Shown here: one piece after another, positions 1-6,001 of the stretch
Layout of the letters: every line of letters begins with the position of its first letter
Position numbering within the stretch: position 1 is the first letter of the stretch
From: Planctomycetaceae bacterium
GTDB taxonomy: Bacteria; Planctomycetota; Planctomycetia; Pirellulales; Lacipirellulaceae
Direction: 5' to 3'
Assembly: GCA_002713555.1 (NCBI GenBank)
Contig: PATG01000078.1
Coordinates: forward strand, 1 to 6,328
Length of the DNA: 6,328 bases
Position numbers and translations under genes: made by a program
The notes under the pieces: model-generated
Told to the model about the DNA's origin: nothing
Databases searched by the model: none
The model's input: only the letters and a program-made list of their open reading frames with translations

Positions 1-1
1 T

Positions 2-8
2 GGAGAGG
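2..8 (+). promoter_or_regulatory. Shine-Dalgarno of the first gene
   Basis: GGAGAGG lies 8 nt before the GTG codon at 17. It is a strong purine-rich ribosome binding site at normal spacing and is the main reason to accept GTG as the start. Its place at the window edge means the promoter, and any operon partner, lies outside to the left. Confidence 0.7.
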
Positions 9-16
9 TCCGTTCT

Positions 17-637
17 GTGAATCGCACCGCTATTCGAGTTGTCAAAGTAGGTGGTAGTCTGCTGGATATGCCAGACCTGGCTGATCGACTACAACACTGG
101 TTGGCTTCTCAATCTCCTGCACATCACGTGTTGATTGCTGGAGGGGGAGCTTTGGTGGAACAAGTTCGTAATTATCACGCCCAGACACCTCTCAGCGAAG
201 GCGCTGCGCATTGGATGTGCATTGACTTGATGACAGTTACGGCACACTTGCTGCACGACCGACTCCCCGAGATTCCGCTCATTGAAGATGATCGACTCCT
301 TTGCCAGCGTGTGGGGGACCGGGCATGCACAATATTTGGGGTTGCTCCTTGGATGCGTCAGAACGAACCCCATTTGCCAGGAACCCGTCTGCGTATCAGT
401 TGGGATGTGACTAGCGATTCGATTGCAGGGCGTCTGGCAATTGTCTTGGGGGCTGATGAATTGGTGTTGCTGAAATCATCTCTGGGAGAGCTTAAGGATG
501 TGCAAGGTATTTCGCAATTAGCTGCTACAGGTTTTGTAGACCGGATGCTGCCTCAATTGGTTGCGGACTTGCAGGCAATCCGTCTTGTCAACCTGCGCGA
601 AAAGCCTGAGAACTGGAGAGAGATTTTTGTCGGGTAA
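17..637 (+). CDS. Amino acid kinase family protein, MfnE-like (putative C1-cofactor biosynthesis kinase)
   Basis: This 206-residue cytoplasmic protein has the amino acid kinase (aspartate/glutamate/uridylate kinase) fold. Near the N-terminus it has the phosphate-binding motif VVKVGGSLL (residues 8-16). A second glycine-rich loop, IAGGGAL, follows at about 40-46. Towards the C-terminus is SWDVTSDSIAGRLA, followed by GADELVLLKSS, the nucleotide-binding half. The WDVTSDSIA block and the short length fit the MfnE-like subgroup better than uridylate, glutamate or aspartate kinases. Archaeal MfnE phosphorylates (aminomethyl)furanmethanol phosphate on the way to methanofuran, and homologues accompany tetrahydromethanopterin-linked C1 genes in methylotrophs and planctomycetes. 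The substrate here is inferred from family resemblance only. GTG is chosen as start because of the Shine-Dalgarno at 2-8 and because the K-x-G-G-S motif follows directly. The gene ends in TAA, with 213-222 bp of spacer before the next gene. The fold is secure; the exact function is not. Confidence 0.75.
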   Translation: MNRTAIRVVKVGGSLLDMPDLADRLQHWLASQSPAHHVLIAGGGALVEQVRNYHAQTPLSEGAAHWMCIDLMTVTAHLLHDRLPEIPLIEDDRLLCQRVGDRACTIFGVAPWMRQNEPHLPGTRLRISWDVTSDSIAGRLAIVLGADELVLLKSSLGELKDVQGISQLAATGFVDRMLPQLVADLQAIRLVNLREKPENWREIFVG

Positions 638-654
638 ATAACGTACGTAAATCC

Positions 655-670
655 ACCAATAGGAATTGGT
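655..670 (+). other. Small inverted repeat after the kinase gene
   Basis: ACCAAT and ATTGGT form a perfect 6-bp dyad around an AGGA loop, 18 nt after the stop codon. The stem is AT-rich and no T-tract follows immediately, so it is not a convincing intrinsic terminator. It is recorded because nothing else in this spacer looks terminator-like. Confidence 0.25.
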
Positions 671-777
671 TCCAGCACCTAAAGTATCTGTTTTCTATAG
701 CATAACGCGGCCAGAAAAGAGCCCACGCTAACGCAGCAGAAGCAGGTGAAATCTACGGGCTAGCGCGAACACCGCTC

Positions 778-805
778 TTGGATCGAAATGGGGGTTTAGT
801 ATACT
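778..805 (+). promoter_or_regulatory. Candidate housekeeping promoter for the desaturase gene
   Basis: TATACT at 800-805 is a good -10 hexamer (five of six to TATAAT). TTGGAT at 778-783, 16 nt upstream, is a weak -35 (three of six). Transcription would start near 812 and leave a leader of about 48 nt before the ATG at 860. This is a pattern match only, in a phylum whose promoters are poorly described. Confidence 0.3.
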
Positions 806-859
806 GGCTGGCACCTATTTTCCCCGTTTTAGCAATTTGCAGAATCGGAATTGATTTCG

Positions 860-1852
860 ATGGCCACCGACGTTGCACCCGATGAACAAAATGATACAGA
901 CAGCGAATATTCCACAGTGGATATGTCTCCCATGAGAGATGAACAGCCCGCATGGGATCCGCTTGCCTGGCCTGAACAGACTGTCAGTCCAGTTCAGGTT
1001 CGGTGGCGATACGCGATAGGTATTCCAGCAATCCATGTCTTGGCATGCCTGGGATTTTGGCCATGGTTTTTTAGCTGGACGGGTGTCGTATTGGCCATTC
1101 TGGGGCTTTACTTTTTTGGTACGCTGGGCATCAATCTTTGTTATCACCGCCTGCTAACCCACCAGGGTCTGACCTGTCCAAAGTGGCTCGAACACACGTT
1201 GGCCGTGTTGGGAGGATGTACCATGCAAGACACCCCCGCTTGTTGGGTTGCTATGCATAGGATACACCACAAACATTCCGATCATCGTCCTGACCCACAT
1301 AGTCCCATGGTGAATTTCTTATGGGGGCATTGTGGTTGGTTGATGTTTCAGAATCGAGATTTTACGAATGTACACTACTACGAAAAGTTCACGCGCGACA
1401 TCTTGCGTGACCCTTTCTACATGAAGCTCGAGCGGAGCGAAAACTGGTTAAAAATTTATGCTGCCTCCATGCTGGTCTTTTTTGGGGCAGGCTTCCTAAT
1501 CGGCTGGCCGATGGGTGGAACTCCTATGGATGGGATCCAATTTGGTGCCAGCCTCATGGTCTGGGGTGTCTTTGTGCGAACGGTGCTCACCTGGCATATC
1601 ACCTGGAGTGTCAACTCGGTTACGCACGTATGGGGTTACCGTAACTACGAAACGGACGATAACAGTCGGAATAACTTGCTCGTAGGTCTGTTGAGCAATG
1701 GCGAAGGCTGGCACAACAACCACCACGCCGACCAGCGCGCCGCTGCTCACGGACATAAATGGTGGGAATTCGACGTCACCTGGCTCACGATACGATTTCT
1801 GGAAAAACTGGGACTGGTCAAGAACGTAGTTCGACCAAAAGCATGGAAGTAG
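860..1852 (+). CDS. Fatty acid desaturase, acyl-CoA delta-9 type
   Basis: This integral membrane di-iron desaturase introduces a double bond into fatty acyl chains (acyl-CoA or membrane lipid) with O2 and an external electron donor, adjusting membrane fluidity. Numbering is from ATG 860 (330 aa). All three histidine boxes are present: HRLLTH at 96-101, HRIHH at 133-137 and HNNHH at 285-289. Further conserved histidines lie in HITWSVNSVTH at 246-256. Hydrophobic stretches at about 52-72, 74-93, 200-218 and 226-246 fit the usual four-helix topology with the boxes on the cytoplasmic side. Residues 1-40 form a polar, acidic, probably disordered leader. An in-frame TTG at 851 would add three residues. 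ATG 860 is preferred because GGAA at 847-850 sits 9 nt before it. The protein has no fused cytochrome b5 or ferredoxin domain, so the electron donor must be encoded elsewhere. The gene stands alone and converges with the DUF1598 gene. Regioselectivity cannot be read from the sequence. Confidence 0.92.
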   Translation: MATDVAPDEQNDTDSEYSTVDMSPMRDEQPAWDPLAWPEQTVSPVQVRWRYAIGIPAIHVLACLGFWPWFFSWTGVVLAILGLYFFGTLGINLCYHRLLTHQGLTCPKWLEHTLAVLGGCTMQDTPACWVAMHRIHHKHSDHRPDPHSPMVNFLWGHCGWLMFQNRDFTNVHYYEKFTRDILRDPFYMKLERSENWLKIYAASMLVFFGAGFLIGWPMGGTPMDGIQFGASLMVWGVFVRTVLTWHITWSVNSVTHVWGYRNYETDDNSRNNLLVGLLSNGEGWHNNHHADQRAAAHGHKWWEFDVTWLTIRFLEKLGLVKNVVRPKAWK

Positions 1853-1910
1853 AAAGTCGGGGACGCAACACACCATCTTTTGGTAGTTCACGCTGCACAA
1901 CGCACCTGCG

Positions 1911-1942
1911 ACCGGTGTCTTGAAGCACCGGTGTCTTGAAGC
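1911..1942. repeat. Perfect tandem repeat, 2 x 16 bp
   Basis: The unit ACCGGTGTCTTGAAGC occurs at 1911-1926 and again, identically and without a gap, at 1927-1942. The junction creates the palindrome CACCGGTG (1926-1933). It lies in the 154-bp spacer between the convergent desaturase and DUF1598 genes, and no coding call covers it. It looks like a recent slippage or local duplication. Confidence 0.85.
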
Positions 1943-1952
1943 AATGTGGCCA

Positions 1953-1967
1953 TCATGCTCCGCATGA
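1953..1967. other. Short hairpin in the convergent spacer
   Basis: TCATGC and GCATGA form a perfect 6-bp stem around a 3-nt loop, midway between the two convergent stop codons. It could serve either strand as part of a termination region, but no clear T-tract follows on either strand. The terminator role is only a guess. Confidence 0.25.
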
Positions 1968-2006
1968 AGTTTGCCAGGCGGCGGCGGATGCGGCTCACCT
2001 ACCGAC

Positions 2007-3350
2007 TCACTCTCGGTACCACTTTGTGCTTGTGGTCGAGAGTTGCTTGTGTATTTGGTTAAGTTCGGCAGAATGATGCGACTGCTCGACAACTTTCCAA
2101 GGGAGCAGTTGCACGCCGCCTGAGGTACTGACCAAATAATCACCTCGTCGTTGGACAAAGGTTGCCTGGGAAGATACTTGTGTGGGAGCATGGTAACGGA
2201 CGATTGGGTATTCACGAATCAGCTCGGGAAGCTCCAAACCTGTCTGGTCCAGCATTCTCTCCTGATCAATCAAGGCAGCGGCAATAGCCAAGTCCATGGC
2301 GTTGCGCAATTTGCCGAAGGAAGAATCCTGTTCGGCCAGATCATTAAACCGTTTGGTAAACGTATCAGCCCAGCGCTGGGCAGCAATTCCCGATTTGGCA
2401 GAGGTTTTGCGTCGTCCGGAGTCGTCGAGATAATCCTGTTCGGTCATGCACCGAACACCCTGGCCGCGAAGTTCCCACGTCTGGCCAGCAACATCTTTTG
2501 CCAGGGGTAGGTAGTTGGGGGCCAACCACCAGCGGGGGGACATGTTTGGATTACCGCGCCCTTCCCGGAGGATTTCCAAGAAGCTGGGCATCCCATCGAT
2601 GGGAGCCGGTTCCATACCCATCGCCAATCGTTTCATTCTAAAATCGGCAGCGACCATCGTACGGGCAAAGTGGCTGGTTGGGGGGACACCTGTAACCGAG
2701 ACAACTTGCTTACCAAGCGCGTTTTCCATGGACGCCAGCGTGTGCTCAATATTACCAATGCGATTCTGACGACTGGTCAAGGTACGCAATCGCTGGATGC
2801 CTTCAGGAGTGGGGTCGATTGAGCAGGAGATGGGTTCCAGTTGTGATACATCACGTGTGCGCAACGCTACCACCAAATCGTCCAGGAGCAAAACGGGGCG
2901 ACCCGAGGTAAGGCCAACCATGTTTCCCATGGCATCCATCCGCCAGCCTTCGGCAGGTCCTGCCAGTACGACATCGCCTTGCTGGGGATAAACGAGCACG
3001 TACTGTACCCGCTGCAGACCTGCCAGATACAAGACTTCTGGGGGAACAGGTTTTTCGAGCCTGCGGCTTTCAGCCAATTGAGCTTCGATCTGTTTGAGCG
3101 AAACTGCGCGCAAATCAGTCCACCTCTCAATGTCATCAAGCATATGGATATGTGCTTGTTGTCGTATCTGGCCAAGTTTTTCTTGATCGAGCTCCGTGGG
3201 CGTGGAGAGCACGCCCTGGGCATCGACCGCAATACCTCCGATGGCTTGCTGTACGACCTGTGCGATTGCAAGCTGAGGTGCCAGGCACGCAGCAATGAAC
3301 ACTGCTACCAGGCAGCGTTTTTGAAACAAGCCGAATTGAAAGCTGTTCAT
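2007..3350 (-). CDS. Secreted DUF1598 domain-containing protein, function unknown
   Basis: The protein has 447 residues from the chosen ATG. Residues 1-30 form a Sec-type signal peptide: a short polar start with KR at 11-12, a hydrophobic core (LVAVFIAACLA) and an AIA|Q cleavage site after residue 30. The mature part is therefore exported to the periplasm or beyond. It matches DUF1598, a family of exported proteins I know from Planctomycetes. Recognisable blocks are QAIGGIAVDAQGVL just after cleavage, an ERWTDLRAVSLKQIE segment, a VQYVLVYPQQGDVVLAGPAEGW segment, the SCSIDPTPEGIQRL segment in the middle, and GVPPTSHFARTMVAADFRMK. There are no further membrane helices and no catalytic motif that I recognise. 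The frame opens further upstream to 3452, but GAGGAGAA lies just before the ATG at 3350 and the signal peptide begins there, so this start is preferred. The gene is convergent with the desaturase and divergent from the sigma-54 activator. Family assignment is confident; no function is proposed. Confidence 0.85.
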   Translation of the reverse strand: MNSFQFGLFQKRCLVAVFIAACLAPQLAIAQVVQQAIGGIAVDAQGVLSTPTELDQEKLGQIRQQAHIHMLDDIERWTDLRAVSLKQIEAQLAESRRLEKPVPPEVLYLAGLQRVQYVLVYPQQGDVVLAGPAEGWRMDAMGNMVGLTSGRPVLLLDDLVVALRTRDVSQLEPISCSIDPTPEGIQRLRTLTSRQNRIGNIEHTLASMENALGKQVVSVTGVPPTSHFARTMVAADFRMKRLAMGMEPAPIDGMPSFLEILREGRGNPNMSPRWWLAPNYLPLAKDVAGQTWELRGQGVRCMTEQDYLDDSGRRKTSAKSGIAAQRWADTFTKRFNDLAEQDSSFGKLRNAMDLAIAAALIDQERMLDQTGLELPELIREYPIVRYHAPTQVSSQATFVQRRGDYLVSTSGGVQLLPWKVVEQSHHSAELNQIHKQLSTTSTKWYRE

Positions 3351-3357
3351 CTGATAC

Positions 3358-3365
3358 TTCTCCTC
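3358..3365 (-). promoter_or_regulatory. Shine-Dalgarno that fixes the DUF1598 start
   Basis: Read on the minus strand, GAGGAGAA ends 7 nt before the ATG at 3350. No comparable site precedes the upstream in-frame ATG at 3374 (MDSEEKYQ). The site therefore supports the shorter protein that begins directly with its signal peptide. Confidence 0.65.
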
Positions 3366-3639
3366 ACTGTCCATAAAGCGTATAGTCTCTAGCCTAGTTG
3401 CTAATTGGCCTGTATTCAACAATTTTGCGTCAATCTGGGAGGGCCTGGCCAAGATCCCTTTTGAGCCGTTGCAGTCGCTAGAGGCCCCATAATAGGGATA
3501 TTCTACTGGCAGACGTTATGAGATTACCAGGAAAGAGCCTCTATGACTTGAATCGAAGGCCTTGGTGGGAATAAGTTGGTATTATTGCCGCGGTTATGGC
3601 AGCATAGAACATGTCTTATCCTTCCAGCTGGACAGCCTG

Positions 3640-3664
3640 TATCGTTGTTGTCCTGGCAACGATA
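3640..3664. promoter_or_regulatory. Perfect 8-bp inverted repeat (operator or RNA hairpin)
   Basis: TATCGTTG (3640-3647) and CAACGATA (3657-3664) are perfect complements around a 9-nt spacer, about 90 nt before the activator's ATG. The size and spacing fit either a dimeric repressor or activator site, or a stem-loop in the leader RNA. No matching half-sites were noticed elsewhere in the window. Confidence 0.45.
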
Positions 3665-3678
3665 TCAAGGCCGATGTC

Positions 3679-3688
3679 GCTGGCCAGC
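3679..3688. other. 10-bp perfect palindrome in the activator leader
   Basis: GCTGGCCAGC is fully self-complementary. A related 8-bp palindrome, CCAGCTGG, lies upstream at 3624-3631. Together they bracket the 3640-3664 inverted repeat and could pair with each other in RNA as well as act as protein sites. Confidence 0.35.
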
Positions 3689-3691
3689 CAT

Positions 3692-3712
3692 TAAACCCCG
3701 TCCTCGGGTTTA
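3692..3712 (+). promoter_or_regulatory. Stem-loop just before the sigma-54 activator
   Basis: TAAACCC (3692-3698) and GGGTTTA (3706-3712) form a perfect 7-bp stem around a 7-nt loop. CCCC at 3696-3699 could instead pair with GGGG at 3713-3716, so two registers exist. The hairpin ends 12 nt before the alternative TTG start at 3725 and 42 nt before the preferred ATG. It could affect translation, but that is inference. Confidence 0.4.
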
Positions 3713-3754
3713 GGGGCTGATGGGTTGGAGTGTGAAATCCCTCGAACAATCACC

Positions 3755-5779
3755 ATGAACGCCTACCTAATAATTCGAGATGGTTCAAAATGGGCGGACG
3801 TTGTGCGCCTCATCCCGGGTGAATCTGTCACCATGGGACGAGCACCGACCAATACGGTTGTCGTCAAAGACGAACGTTGCAGTCGTAATCATGCCGAGGT
3901 TTTTCATACGCAGGGTATGTGGAAGATTCGTGACCTGGATAGTCGTAATGGTACCCAGGTTAGTGGTGAGCGTCTCTCCCAGGATCATGTCTTGGAACCT
4001 GGAGACATCCTGCAAATCGGCAATTCTCACCTGGCCTACGTCGAAGATCTCTCGCAGGCTTTTCCTGAAACGGGAAGTTTGTTGAAAGCCTCCAAATCCG
4101 TTAGTCAGGGCACGGATCTAGAAGGAATTGAGACGGAGGACGCGGCGAGTATCTTCGAAACCTTTGAACCGACGACCATTACGCACCGCAAAGAACAAAG
4201 CCGGTATCTTGACGAACCCTCGTTGGATGACACGGATGAGTCTTTTCCGAAAGTGGGTCGAGCGGCCGCCAAACTTTGTAGACTCGCTTTTGAACTGGCC
4301 AAATCTACTGATGTGGTATCGCTGGCCAATGTGGCAATCAATGGGTTGTTTGAGGGTACACACGTCGATGCTGGAGCTCTTTTATTGAGGGTGCGTGATG
4401 CTACGGGACAACGTAGTGGCCAAGAGTTGGAAGTGATTGCCTCCCGTAGCGATAGTGACCACTCTTACCACCGCGTTTCAGCCTTTCTTTCATCTACTGT
4501 TTTAAATGATGGTCAAGCGGTCATGGCACGCAATGTCATGGACGACAGCAATCTTGGCAATCGGGATAGTCGGGGAGAGATACTTGCTACCAGCGTCATC
4601 TGCGCCCCTGTGAGAATGGGCGGGCATATTCATGGATTGGTGCATCTTTACACGACCGATGCTGAAGTCACCACGGATCCAGAAGATTTGGAATTTACTT
4701 TGGCTGTTGCGGACACGGTGGGGGTAGCACTCGAAAATCTCAAAAAGCGGCAAGAACTTGCTGAGGATCTTAATCAGGTTCAGACCGAAAACGTGAACTT
4801 GCGTGAGCAGTTAGGCGTCCAAAGTGAAATTGTGGGTTCTAGTGAAGTCATGCTGCGGGTGTCCCAGCAAATAGCGCGTGCGGCGCCAAGCCGTGCTACG
4901 GTTTTAATTCGGGGCGAAAGCGGTGTCGGTAAAGAACTGGTTGCGCGGGCCGTGCATTTTTCGAGTCCGAGAGTGAAATCACCGTTCGTTTGCATGAACT
5001 GTGCAGCACTCTCCGAAACCCTTCTCGAAAGTGAACTTTTTGGTCATGAAAAAGGCTCGTTTACTGGAGCTACAGAGCGCAAGATGGGTAAATTTGAGCA
5101 AGCGGACAAAGGTACGCTTATGCTCGACGAAATTGGCGAAATGAGTCCCAATATCCAGGCGAAGTTTTTGCGCGTCCTCGAAGGCCATCCTTTTGAAAGA
5201 GTTGGTGGTAGTGAGCAGATTACCGTGGATGTGCGCGTTATCGCAGCTACGAATCGAGATCTAGAGAAGGACGTAGCCGAGGGGAAATTCCGTCGTGACC
5301 TTTATTTCAGGTTGCATGTGCTGGAAATATTCGTGCCAGGATTGCGCAAGCGTCCCAAAGACATTCCAGAATTGGCGGACTTCTTTCTACGTAAGTTCGC
5401 CGATGAAACGGGCAGTCGCTTGAAGGGGTTTACGCCACGTGCAATGGAAGAACTGCTTCGCTATCGGTGGCCAGGCAATGTGCGTGAGATGAAGAATGTC
5501 ATTGAGCGGGCAGTTGTTTTAGCGGTAGGCGAATATGTCGATCACGAAGACCTGGTGCTTTCGACTTTGAAAACGGCCGGTGATACCGAGACGGGGGGCG
5601 AATTGATGGCATCGTCACGCGAGTTCGAACCCACTTCACTTGCCGAAATGGAGAGTGAACACATCCATCGTACACTCAGCGCGACTGGCTGGAACAAAAG
5701 CCGAGCGGCAGGCATCCTGGGGATCGAACGCTCAACCCTAGACCGAAAAATACGCCGCTACGAAATAAAAGCAGATTGA
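3755..5779 (+). CDS. Sigma-54-dependent transcriptional activator with FHA and GAF sensor domains
   Basis: This cytoplasmic enhancer-binding protein uses ATP hydrolysis to open promoters held by sigma-54 RNA polymerase. Numbering is from ATG 3755 (674 aa). Residues 1-100 are an FHA phosphothreonine-binding domain with GR at 28-29, SRNH at 43-46 and NGT at 65-67. An acidic linker runs to about 170 and a GAF domain covers about 175-325. A coiled-coil-like helix follows at 330-354. The AAA+ domain has Walker A GESGVGKE (387-394), the sigma-54 contact loop as GSFTGA (434-439), Walker B LMLDE (DE at 458-459), FRRDLYFRL with candidate arginine fingers (512-520) and sensor [10 protein letters not shown] (571-578). 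A Fis-type HTH ends the protein (about 647-671). There is no receiver domain, so control is probably through phosphopeptide binding by FHA (Ser/Thr kinase signalling) and a ligand or partner at GAF. An in-frame TTG at 3725, 8 nt after AGGGG, would add ten residues. ATG is preferred because the FHA fold begins there, although it lacks a clear ribosome binding site. Target promoters are unknown. Confidence 0.93.
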   Translation: MNAYLIIRDGSKWADVVRLIPGESVTMGRAPTNTVVVKDERCSRNHAEVFHTQGMWKIRDLDSRNGTQVSGERLSQDHVLEPGDILQIGNSHLAYVEDLSQAFPETGSLLKASKSVSQGTDLEGIETEDAASIFETFEPTTITHRKEQSRYLDEPSLDDTDESFPKVGRAAAKLCRLAFELAKSTDVVSLANVAINGLFEGTHVDAGALLLRVRDATGQRSGQELEVIASRSDSDHSYHRVSAFLSSTVLNDGQAVMARNVMDDSNLGNRDSRGEILATSVICAPVRMGGHIHGLVHLYTTDAEVTTDPEDLEFTLAVADTVGVALENLKKRQELAEDLNQVQTENVNLREQLGVQSEIVGSSEVMLRVSQQIARAAPSRATVLIRGESGVGKELVARAVHFSSPRVKSPFVCMNCAALSETLLESELFGHEKGSFTGATERKMGKFEQADKGTLMLDEIGEMSPNIQAKFLRVLEGHPFERVGGSEQITVDVRVIAATNRDLEKDVAEGKFRRDLYFRLHVLEIFVPGLRKRPKDIPELADFFLRKFADETGSRLKGFTPRAMEELLRYRWPGNVREMKNVIERAVVLAVGEYVDHEDLVLSTLKTAGDTETGGELMASSREFEPTSLAEMESEHIHRTLSATGWNKSRAAGILGIERSTLDRKIRRYEIKAD

Positions 5780-5857
5780 GCTGTCAGCCCAAGTTCCCCA
5801 ACAATCTCCATAAACGACTTGCCTTCTAAGGTGGCCGGGGGGATTAAGGACAGCTCA
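5777..5857. other. Long-range 9-bp inverted repeat overlapping the activator stop codon
   Basis: TGAGCTGTC (5777-5785), which begins with the TGA stop codon, is perfectly complementary to GACAGCTCA (5849-5857). Nested inside, AATCTCC (5803-5809) can pair with GGGGATT (5839-5845) with one G-T wobble. GCTCA-TTTAT-TGAGC at 5853-5867 offers an alternative hairpin that competes with the outer arm. The run TTTATT follows the right arm. This could be the 3' structured end or terminator region of the activator mRNA, though the 63-nt gap between outer arms is long for a standard terminator. Confidence 0.4.
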
Positions 5858-5903
5858 TTTATTGAGCCACTCAGCTGAAGTACTCCAAGGTCTTCACACA
5901 ACG

Positions 5904-5949
5904 TAGGCCGGATCAAGGAGCGAAGCGGCGCTGCGCTTGGTCCGGCATA
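5904..5949. repeat. REP-like palindromic element
   Basis: GCCGGATCAAG (5907-5917) and CTTGGTCCGGC (5936-5946) form an 11-bp stem with one T-G wobble around an 18-nt GC-rich centre that can itself fold (AGCG with CGCT). The flanks GTAG before the left arm and ATAG after the right arm, and the GTAGGCCGGAT...TCCGGC layout, resemble repetitive extragenic palindromes of bacterial genomes. It sits between the convergent activator and ndk genes, the usual place for such elements. Only one copy is in the window, so repetitiveness is inferred. It may also protect or terminate transcripts from either side. Confidence 0.55.
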
Positions 5950-6001
5950 GTGCTGCGTCATGGGTAAAGATATGGGCTGGCTTCCAGCACGTGCTCCCCT
6001 A

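Larger units (their letters stand above)
3351..3754. other. Divergent intergenic region, 404 bp
   Basis: This spacer separates the divergent starts of the DUF1598 gene and the sigma-54 activator, so it should hold both promoters. On the minus side I see only weak matches (TATACG near 3384-3389, no good -35). On the plus side the best pair is TTGAAT (3548-3553) with TAAGTT (3572-3577), also poor. No convincing sigma-54 -24/-12 element was found. The half next to the activator, 3624-3712, is rich in dyads, listed separately. I see no RNA gene and no credible small ORF here. Confidence 0.6.

Noticed and set aside
638..850. tRNA or small RNA gene in the spacer before the desaturase
   Set aside because: No cloverleaf, conserved T-loop sequence or strong structured block could be seen. 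Only a 6-bp dyad and a weak promoter pattern are present.
1496..2215. A 239-codon minus-strand open frame spanning the desaturase 3' end, the spacer and the DUF1598 3' end
   Set aside because: It overlaps two well-supported genes in other frames, has no recognisable domain, and its composition (proline and cysteine runs, low-complexity joins) looks like an antisense shadow.
3351..3452. N-terminal extension of the DUF1598 protein by 34 codons
   Set aside because: It would bury the signal peptide inside the protein, and the strong Shine-Dalgarno directly precedes ATG 3350.
3576..3594. Possible sigma-54 promoter (GG-N10-GC at 3578-3591) upstream of the activator
   Set aside because: Only the GG/GC spacing fits. 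The flanking bases do not match TGGCAC or TTGCA, so it is probably chance.
3725..3754. TTG start ten codons upstream for the sigma-54 activator
   Set aside because: AGGGG at 3712-3716 gives it a possible ribosome binding site, but the added residues are not part of the FHA fold, which begins at ATG 3755. Kept only as an alternative.
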